DNA from: Bacteroidales bacterium
GTDB taxonomy: Bacteria > Bacteroidota > Bacteroidia > Bacteroidales > UBA7960
Length of the DNA: 8,823 nucleotides
Direction: 5' to 3'
Assembly: GCA_003557805.1 (NCBI GenBank)
Contig: PWNY01000020.1
Span: 1 to 8,823, forward strand
Of this stretch, positions 1-4,837 are shown piece after piece. The notes beneath the pieces were generated by a model. The model made no database searches and was not told where the DNA came from. It worked only from the letters and a program-made list of their open reading frames with translations. The translations under genes and the position numbers were made by a program. Each line of letters opens with the position of its first letter. Within the stretch, counting starts at the first letter, position 1.

Positions 1-157
1 GATCCCTGAGCCCCGGCAGGTGAATTATTGTATTTATAATAAACCATGCAACAAATGCCCACAAAAGGGGCTTCAGGCTCTTTACAAGTTCCTTTCTCCT
101 CGCCTTTTTCTGGTATGAACTTAACTTCTCCTTTTTCCTTTTGCTTTTAGCTGTCAT
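1..157 (-). CDS. Partial CDS: N-terminus of a basic, membrane-anchored protein of unknown function
   Basis: An open frame on the minus strand starts at an ATG (157-155) and stays open for 52 codons to the left edge, so the 3' part of the gene is missing. The visible protein begins MTAKSKRKKEKLSSYQKKAR, a stretch of about 29 residues very rich in Lys and Arg. A hydrophobic segment follows at about residues 31-46 (LLWAFVAWFIINTIIH), then LPGLRD. A positive cytoplasmic tail followed by one membrane helix is the layout of an inner-membrane protein with its N-terminus inside. A TAATTTTG box lies upstream at a fitting distance (190-197), which supports this start. The gene is divergent from the kinase remnant at 227. 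I do not recognise the family; a polytopic membrane enzyme is possible, but too little is visible. The reading frame is more convincing than any plus-strand frame here, whose translations are broken by stops. Confidence 0.72.
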   Translation of the reverse strand, partial: MTAKSKRKKEKLSSYQKKARRKELVKSLKPLLWAFVAWFIINTIIHLPGLRD

Positions 158-189
158 TGATTAATTATGCTGAAGTCTGTATGTTTGGA

Positions 190-197
190 CAAAATTA
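190..197 (-). promoter_or_regulatory. Candidate Bacteroidota -7 promoter box (TAATTTTG)
   Basis: On the minus strand the sequence TAATTTTG matches the Bacteroidota -7 consensus TAnnTTTG exactly. It would place transcription start near 183, about 26 nt ahead of the ATG at 157. I see no good TTTG -33 box at the usual distance, so this is a one-box match in an AT-rich stretch. Confidence 0.35.
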
Positions 198-226
198 CAT
201 TTTTAATTATGAATTGTGGTTAATTA

Positions 227-790
227 TTGCCTGTGACGTTTTGCCGCTTGTCTCAGGTGGCACACCATATCAAACACGATCCCCGTTTATCTGATATCAG
301 CCTGGTTGCATATACGGCACATGGTAATGAGTTCAGGGACAAACCAGGAATGCGGTTCTTTGATGGCTTTTTACCAAAACCGGCCCAAAAGAAAGAGCTC
401 TTTTCAGTACTTAAGGACTTTCTTAAAACTACCGGTGATGTTAGAAACACTCCTGACAAACCTGAAACAAGTCAAAAAACCGCTATTACGCTGGAAAAAT
501 ACTCCTGCGGGGGCTATGAAACTTTACCGTGCCATAAGCCTGGCGCTATTGCAGAAGAACTCGAAACAAAATTTATTGGCCTATGGGGTGAGATTAAGGA
601 CCAGTACGTGATGTTCAAAATAAAAAAATTCATCGACAGGCTTGACACATACGCCAAAAAGCATAACATTGGTTTTCTGCTGTCCTACTCATGTATGCTC
701 AGGGAGGATATGGACAACCTTGACCTGGACTGCCTGAAGGAGAGGCTCAGGGAGTTCCCGCAATTGATAAGTGAGCTAAGGGAGCAGTGA
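227..790 (+). pseudogene. C-terminal remnant of a hybrid histidine kinase (half receiver domain plus Hpt-like tail)
   Basis: The frame opens at a TTG (227), with a stop codon two codons upstream at 221-223, and encodes up to 187 residues. Residues 11-66 read as the second half of a response-regulator receiver: VAHHIK helix, the switch Thr in LVAYTA (Thr30), and the conserved Lys-Pro in FLPKPA (Lys51). The N-terminal half, with the acidic pocket and phospho-accepting Asp, is absent from this frame. After a linker (70-100), residues 105-185 form an amphipathic helical region (EELETKFIGLWGEIK to EFPQLISELR). It resembles the Hpt-like tail found at the C-terminus of many hybrid kinases. In the other frame (about 202-258) the peptide ELWLIIACDVLPLVSG resembles the missing receiver strand and LPxxSG motif, with Cys where the phospho-Asp should be. 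This suggests decay by frameshift. No kinase core is present. It converges on hom with an 11-nt gap. A short functional protein starting at 227 cannot be excluded. Confidence 0.62.
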
Positions 791-801
791 CATACTGTTG
801 C

Positions 802-2001
802 TTAGAGCACCCTGGTAAAAGCCAGGAAGAGGGGCTGCCCGTAAAGCTTGTCCCTTGCCACAAGAAGCTTCTCCAGGGAGGTAATTCCGACCACGTATGA
901 GTAATCACTGGTAATGTATTTTTCGCTTATGCTCTCAAAGTCGATCAGGTTTGATTGCTCCGGCTTGTTGTACCTGAAATAAACCTCCAGCTTGACACTG
1001 CTGCCTTCAGCGGGCGGTGTGAAATACCTTCGTTTTTTGTATTCATACCTGTAGCCGTGTGTTCGGGCCATTATATCTGAAAGGACAGAACTCCCCGTAG
1101 GGTATCCCCCGGCCCCTTTCCCGAACATGAACTGTTTGTCATAAAAGGTCCCCTCAATTACAACCCCGTTGTATTCATCCTCGACATTGTAGATGTGATC
1201 TCCCGGGCCTGCCATTTTGGGCATAACGAACAGTGCAAGACGGTTACCGCTGTATTTTACAGCCTGTGCCACAGGTTTTATCCTGTAGCCCCTCTCCCTT
1301 GCAAAGCGTATGTCGGCCCTGTCAAGAGTGGATATACCAAAGCGGAACAGTTTATCAGGGTCTGCTGTAACTCCAAATCCGTGCTGTGCCAGGATGCTAA
1401 GCTTGTATACTGCATCATAGCCGTCTACATCAAGTGAAGGGTTTGATTCAGCAAAACCAAGTTCACGGGCTTTTGCCAGGGCTTCTTCATATGTAGCATC
1501 ATTATGAAATGCGCGGCTCAGGATATAGTTTGAAGAACCGTTCAGTATCCCGGTTATTGACAACAGCAGGTCTGTGTCATAATACTCTTCAAGGTTCCTT
1601 ATCACGGGTATGCTCCCGCATGCAGATGCATCGTAGAGCAGTGCCATGCCGGTCTCTTCCTGGAGCCTTATAAGGTTATCCATATTGGCTGCCAGCATTT
1701 TCTTGTTGCCCGAAACAACGTTCTTGCCCGCCTTCAGGGCTGAGCAGACTATTTCGTATGCCTTTTCAGGGTCATCGATCAGTTCAACAACCAGGTTTAT
1801 CTCCGCATCGCCTATTATCTCACCGGCATCACTGCAGAACATTTCAGCGGGCAGGCTCCTTTCCTTCCTGGCGTGTTTTATGCAGATCCTTTTTATCTCT
1901 GCCTGGGATGCGGGACTCCGGGATATTACATGATAGAGGCTTTCTCCCACCACCCCGAAACCGAACAACCCTATTGTTTGTTTTCTTTCGTAAGCTGCCA
2001 T
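802..2001 (-). CDS. hom: Homoserine dehydrogenase (monofunctional, met-operon copy)
   Basis: NAD(P)-dependent reduction of L-aspartate semialdehyde to L-homoserine in the cytoplasm, the first step here of the methionine branch. The 399-residue protein shows the Rossmann motif GxGxxG at 14-19 (GFGVVG), then SGNKKMLA (98-105), which matches the N-K region of the family. The family signature follows: GILNGSSNYIL (151-161), and LGFAESNPSLDVDGYDAVYK (181-200), which carries the catalytic Asp196 and Lys200. A conserved glycine-rich GKGAGGYPTGSSVLSD (294-309) closes the catalytic domain. No aspartokinase is fused to it. The last 60 or so residues (337-399) could be a short, diverged regulatory domain, but I see no clear ACT motif. 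The ATG lies 2 nt after the metX stop, so it is almost certainly translated from the same mRNA. It is the last gene of the operon, and I see no hairpin terminator in the 11 nt before the convergent remnant. Confidence 0.95.
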   Translation of the reverse strand: MAAYERKQTIGLFGFGVVGESLYHVISRSPASQAEIKRICIKHARKERSLPAEMFCSDAGEIIGDAEINLVVELIDDPEKAYEIVCSALKAGKNVVSGNKKMLAANMDNLIRLQEETGMALLYDASACGSIPVIRNLEEYYDTDLLLSITGILNGSSNYILSRAFHNDATYEEALAKARELGFAESNPSLDVDGYDAVYKLSILAQHGFGVTADPDKLFRFGISTLDRADIRFARERGYRIKPVAQAVKYSGNRLALFVMPKMAGPGDHIYNVEDEYNGVVIEGTFYDKQFMFGKGAGGYPTGSSVLSDIMARTHGYRYEYKKRRYFTPPAEGSSVKLEVYFRYNKPEQSNLIDFESISEKYITSDYSYVVGITSLEKLLVARDKLYGQPLFLAFTRVL

Positions 2002-2003
2002 GT

Positions 2004-3050
2004 TTAACTATTTGTTTCTTTTTGACTGATATTTTCCTGTTTATAAAATCGTTTTACGGCATCACTTATCTGCCTGTTTTCAAGCAAAAACCCGTCGTGC
2101 CCGTATGCTGAACCGATTTCAACATAAGTTCCCCCGGGTACCATGCCGGCAATCTCCTGCTGTTCCTTTACAGGAAACAGCAGGTCACTGACTATGCCGA
2201 TACAGAGTGTCCGGGATCTGATTTTTTCCAGGGCTTTTTCCAGTGATCCTCTGCCCCTTGCAACATTATGTGTGTCATGGGCCTTTATCAGGGTATAATA
2301 GCTATATGGGTTAAAACGCCTTACCAGTTTGTCTCCCTGGTACCTCTGGTAGGATGATGCCCTGAAACCATCGGTTTTGTCCTCATCTTCTTCTTTCTGC
2401 GTTAAATTGTATGCTTCATATCCCCTGTAACTTAAAAGACCTACTGCCCTGGCGGCTGCAAGACCGGCTTTGCCGCCACCGGCTGTTTTGCCGTTAAAAC
2501 TGCCGTCGGCCTCAAGGGTCATGCGCTTGGTTTCATTGATGGCAATTGCCCATGGTGTTGCCCGTGCACCGGTGGCGATCAGCACAAGGTTCTCAATGAT
2601 CTTTGGTTCAGAGAGGGCCCACTCCAGGGCCTGAAATCCACCCACGGAACCCCCTGTTACCGTATGGACCTTTTCAATACCAAGGTGCTTTCTAAGCAGT
2701 TTATGGCAGTTAACCATATCCCTTATGGTAATCAGTGGAAAATCCTTCATCCATGGTCTTTCAGCCCCCGGCATACTGCTTGCAGGCCCTGTACTGCCAT
2801 AACAGCTACCGAGTATGTTGGCGCATATGATGGTATATTTCTCTGGGTCGAAAAGCTTCCCGGGGCCCACCATGCCTGGCCACCACTGTGAGGGGTCAGA
2901 GTTTGCAGTAAGGGCGTGGCATATCCATATCACTTCTTTCCCCTTAGCCGGTGACGGCTCTGATATATGGTAGGTTATTTTAAGGCCCTGGAGCTGTTTG
3001 CCTGATTCCAGCGGAAAGGCTTTGTTATAATGAAATTCCTGTTTTATCAT
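2004..3050 (-). CDS. metX: Homoserine O-acetyltransferase
   Basis: An alpha/beta-hydrolase-fold acyltransferase that makes O-acetyl-L-homoserine from homoserine and acetyl-CoA in the cytoplasm, activating homoserine for sulfhydrylation. In the 348-residue product the oxyanion-side motif CHALTANSD (44-52) and NILGSCYGSTGP (78-89) are typical of MetX. The nucleophile elbow is GGSVGG with Ser135 (usually GGSMGG). The rest of the triad is Asp289 (in VSDLLFPV) and His318 (in YGHDGF). Length is within the normal MetX range. The start ATG is 9 nt downstream of the metY stop, with no Shine-Dalgarno sequence. Members of this fold can use succinyl-CoA instead of acetyl-CoA, and the sequence alone does not settle this. 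The neighbouring O-acetylhomoserine sulfhydrylase makes the acetyl activity the better call. Confidence 0.95.
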   Translation of the reverse strand: MIKQEFHYNKAFPLESGKQLQGLKITYHISEPSPAKGKEVIWICHALTANSDPSQWWPGMVGPGKLFDPEKYTIICANILGSCYGSTGPASSMPGAERPWMKDFPLITIRDMVNCHKLLRKHLGIEKVHTVTGGSVGGFQALEWALSEPKIIENLVLIATGARATPWAIAINETKRMTLEADGSFNGKTAGGGKAGLAAARAVGLLSYRGYEAYNLTQKEEDEDKTDGFRASSYQRYQGDKLVRRFNPYSYYTLIKAHDTHNVARGRGSLEKALEKIRSRTLCIGIVSDLLFPVKEQQEIAGMVPGGTYVEIGSAYGHDGFLLENRQISDAVKRFYKQENISQKETNS

Positions 3051-3059
3051 ATCTGTGTT

Positions 3060-4343
3060 TTATACCGATTCAATTGCCTGTTCAAGATCTGATATTATAT
3101 CATCAATATGTTCGATCCCAAGCGACACCCTGAGTGTTCCCGGGAATACACCTGCAGCTTTTCTGGCCTCTTCTGTAAGTTGCTGGTGTGTGGTGTTTGC
3201 CGGTTGTATTATCAGGGTTTTGTTATCACCTACATTTGCAACATGGCTTATCAACCTCAGGTTGTCTACCAAAGTGGCTGTCTGCTGCCGGCTGCCGTCG
3301 AGCTCAAACGACAAAACACCACCAAAACCATTTTTCAGGTACCTTGCTGCATTACTGTGTCCCGGATGGTTTTGCAGGCCGGGATAATCAACTCTTTTTA
3401 CCCTTGGGTTGGAAGTAAGCCAGCTGGCAAGCAGGGCTGCATTGCTGCACTGTTTGCCCAGGCGAAGCGAGATGGTTTCAAGGCCATTGAGCAGTAAAAA
3501 GCTGTTGAAAGGGCTGAGGCAGGGCCCCAGGTCCCTGAGATATTCAGCCCTGGCCTTGGCTATGAACGCAAATTCCCCGGCTGCTTCTGTAAATACCAGG
3601 CCATGATAGCTGGGAGAGGGTTCGCTTAGTTTCGGGAACTTCCCGTTGTCCCAGTCAAACTTTCCAGAATCAGTAATAATGCCCCCCAGGACCTGGCCGT
3701 GACCCCCGATCCATTTGGTGGCTGACTGGACAACAACTGCAGCCCCGTGTTCTATTGGCCTGCACAGGTATCCTGCACCAGCGAATGTATTATCTATGAT
3801 AAGGGGAATACCGTACTTTTTGCTCAGCTCCGCCAGTCCTTCAAAATCGGGTACGGAAAAACCGGGATTACCAATTGTCTCAGCATAGAGAGCCCTGGTG
3901 TTACTGTCTATCAATTTCTCCATATCAGAGGCCCTGTCACCCGGTGCGAACTTTGCAGTTATTCCGAATGACCCCAGGCTGTGTTTAAACTGGTTGTAGG
4001 TGCCCCCGTACAGATATGGTGAAGAGACAAAGTTGTCTCCCTGCGACAGTATAGTGGCAATAGCAATAAGCTGTGCAGCATGTCCTGAGGCCAGTGCAAG
4101 GGATGCCACCCCGCCTTCCAGTTCAGATATCCTCTGCTCAAGGATATCATTGGTGGGGTTGTTGATCCTGCTGTAGATGTTTCCGCTTTCCTCTAGTGAG
4201 AAAAGGCGGCTTGCATGTTCACTGTTGCGGAACTGGTATGCTGTTGTAAGGTAAAGGGGGGTTGCCCTGGAAAGGGTTCCCGGTTCAGGCTTATAGCCGC
4301 TGTGTACCTGTAATGTGTCAAAATGATATCTCTTTGCTGTCAT
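3060..4343 (-). CDS. metY: O-acetylhomoserine sulfhydrylase (O-acetylhomoserine aminocarboxypropyltransferase)
   Basis: A PLP enzyme of the Cys/Met-metabolism family (cystathionine gamma-synthase fold) that makes homocysteine and acetate from O-acetylhomoserine and sulfide. The 427-residue length is typical of MetY; cystathionine synthases/lyases are nearer 380-400. Visible landmarks are HFDTLQVHSGYKP at the N-terminus, YSRINNPTND (57-66) with the phosphate-binding Tyr and Arg, SPYLYGGTYN (108-117) with the PLP-stacking Tyr112, and LIIDNTFAGAGYLCRP (181-196) with the cofactor-binding Asp184. The Schiff-base Lys210 sits in VVQSATKWIGGHG, and the C-terminal RVSLGIEHIDDI is the family signature. 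It is the first gene of metY-metX-hom and has a leader of about 400 nt carrying a SAM riboswitch, an upstream ORF and hairpins. The start ATG follows an A-rich stretch without Shine-Dalgarno sequence. Confidence 0.95.
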   Translation of the reverse strand: MTAKRYHFDTLQVHSGYKPEPGTLSRATPLYLTTAYQFRNSEHASRLFSLEESGNIYSRINNPTNDILEQRISELEGGVASLALASGHAAQLIAIATILSQGDNFVSSPYLYGGTYNQFKHSLGSFGITAKFAPGDRASDMEKLIDSNTRALYAETIGNPGFSVPDFEGLAELSKKYGIPLIIDNTFAGAGYLCRPIEHGAAVVVQSATKWIGGHGQVLGGIITDSGKFDWDNGKFPKLSEPSPSYHGLVFTEAAGEFAFIAKARAEYLRDLGPCLSPFNSFLLLNGLETISLRLGKQCSNAALLASWLTSNPRVKRVDYPGLQNHPGHSNAARYLKNGFGGVLSFELDGSRQQTATLVDNLRLISHVANVGDNKTLIIQPANTTHQQLTEEARKAAGVFPGTLRVSLGIEHIDDIISDLEQAIESV

Positions 4344-4407
4344 TTTCTTCTGTTTTTTAGTTTGTGGTCAAAATGTATTATGTGTTTATTGGGCGCAATA
4401 ATTGCAG

Positions 4408-4445
4408 GGGGCGTGTGCTCTGTATTTCAAAGAAAGCACAGCCCC
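4408..4445 (-). promoter_or_regulatory. Strong RNA hairpin in the metY leader
   Basis: In the mRNA sense, GGGGCTGTGCT (4445-4435) pairs with AGCACA-C-GCCCC (4419-4408): eleven base pairs with a single bulged C. The loop contains a further TTTC/GAAA pairing. No U-run follows, so it does not look like an intrinsic terminator. It sits between the leader ORF stop and the metY start (63 nt before the ATG). Candidate roles are an attenuator-like or mRNA-stabilising structure, or an element sequestering part of the metY initiation region in an alternative fold. Confidence 0.55.
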
Positions 4446-4477
4446 GTAAAATGCTGTTACAGGTTATGGTTTGTGTA

Positions 4478-4496
4478 TATGCGCTGTCAGCGCATA
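4478..4496 (-). promoter_or_regulatory. Palindrome centred on the leader-ORF stop codon
   Basis: TATGCGCTG-A-CAGCGCATA is a perfect 9-bp inverted repeat around one base. As RNA it can fold as a 7-bp stem (UAUGCGC/GCGCAUA) with the loop UGACA. The UGA stop of the leader ORF (4489-4487) falls in that loop, so a ribosome reaching the stop would necessarily open the stem. No U-run follows. Confidence 0.5.
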
Positions 4497-4618
4497 AAGA
4501 AGGAGGAGCCGAAGTTGCTGCTGCAAAGGCAGGATTGACGGTGAATGATCATGGCACACAAAAAACCCGACGGTTCATGGTTGCCTGTATTAACAATAAC
4601 GGATGTGTTAAGCTTCAT
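4487..4618 (-). CDS. Putative 43-aa leader peptide with Cys-Leu-Cys, upstream of metY
   Basis: A short ORF lies in the met leader, 15 nt after the end of the SAM riboswitch. It begins MKLNTSVIVNTGNHEPSGFL and continues to IIHRQSCLCSSNFGSSFFMR before TGA. An internal ATG gives a 21-residue version, starting at MIIHRQ. Cys codons fall at 21, 30 and 32, with an HRQSCLCSS core rich in Cys and Ser. There is no membrane segment or known domain. Its position between riboswitch and biosynthetic operon, with its stop codon inside a palindrome, is what a regulatory uORF would look like. Coding potential cannot be proved from a single sequence. I do not recognise the peptide as a named family. Confidence 0.42.
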   Translation of the reverse strand: MKLNTSVIVNTGNHEPSGFLCAMIIHRQSCLCSSNFGSSFFMR

Positions 4619-4632
4619 TTAACAAGGTTTTA

Positions 4633-4733
4633 ATTTATTATTCCCTTTTGGGCAGGTCTTAGCACCTTTGCCTGTGGGGCAGGTTGCTAGGGCGTCAGCG
4701 AGCCTGTTCTCTCAGCCCTTCTCAATAAATAAA
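4633..4733 (-). promoter_or_regulatory. SAM-I (S-box) riboswitch
   Basis: The minus strand carries the S-box core in order. AGGGC (4719-4715) pairs with GCCCT (4693-4689) as P2, enclosing the kink-turn-like CTGAGAGAAC and AGGCTCGCTGACG. The invariant AGCAACC follows, then a P3 stem TGCC/GGCA, then GGTGCTAAGACC forming P4. A terminal AU-rich P1 is made by ATTTATT (4730-4724) and AATAAAT (4639-4633). It binds S-adenosylmethionine and normally turns methionine genes off when SAM is high, which suits metY-metX-hom downstream. I see no GC-rich hairpin plus U-run directly after P1, so the expression platform is unclear. Control of translation or of the leader ORF that starts 15 nt further on is possible. 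Confidence 0.9.
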
Positions 4734-4761
4734 CCCTTCTTCAGGAAGGATATATCAGATG

Positions 4762-4769
4762 CAAATATA
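4762..4769 (-). promoter_or_regulatory. Likely met operon promoter, -7 box TATATTTG
   Basis: TATATTTG on the minus strand is an exact match to the Bacteroidota -7 consensus TAnnTTTG. Transcription would start near 4755, about 20 nt ahead of the riboswitch, which is the expected place. The upstream -33 region (TTTATAC) is only a poor match to TTTG. Confidence 0.55.
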
Positions 4770-4793
4770 CACATTGTTTTAAATATGTGTATA
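4766..4793. repeat. 9-bp inverted repeat overlapping the met promoter
   Basis: TATACACAT (4766-4774) and ATGTGTATA (4785-4793) are perfect inverted arms around a 10-base spacer. The left arm overlaps the -7 box of the met promoter, and the rest covers the space toward -33. This is the geometry of a repressor operator. Alternatively it is an AT-rich hairpin after the permease gene, but no U-run follows on the minus strand. Confidence 0.4.
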
Positions 4794-4837
4794 AATTCCC
4801 GGAATATTTTTCGGTTTTTACGGCCGGCAGTTGAATA

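Noticed and set aside
791..801. Bidirectional terminator between the kinase remnant and hom
   Set aside because: The gap is only 11 bases and contains no inverted repeat.
4364..4633. Plus-strand 89-codon frame in the met leader
   Set aside because: It is antisense to the riboswitch/leader structures, has no recognisable domain and shares its bases with a better-explained regulatory RNA.
4634..4730. CTGAGAG inside the leader as a TPP riboswitch (thi box)
   Set aside because: The rest of the thi box is absent, while the full SAM-I order (AGCAACC, GGTGCTAA, P1 to P4) is present.
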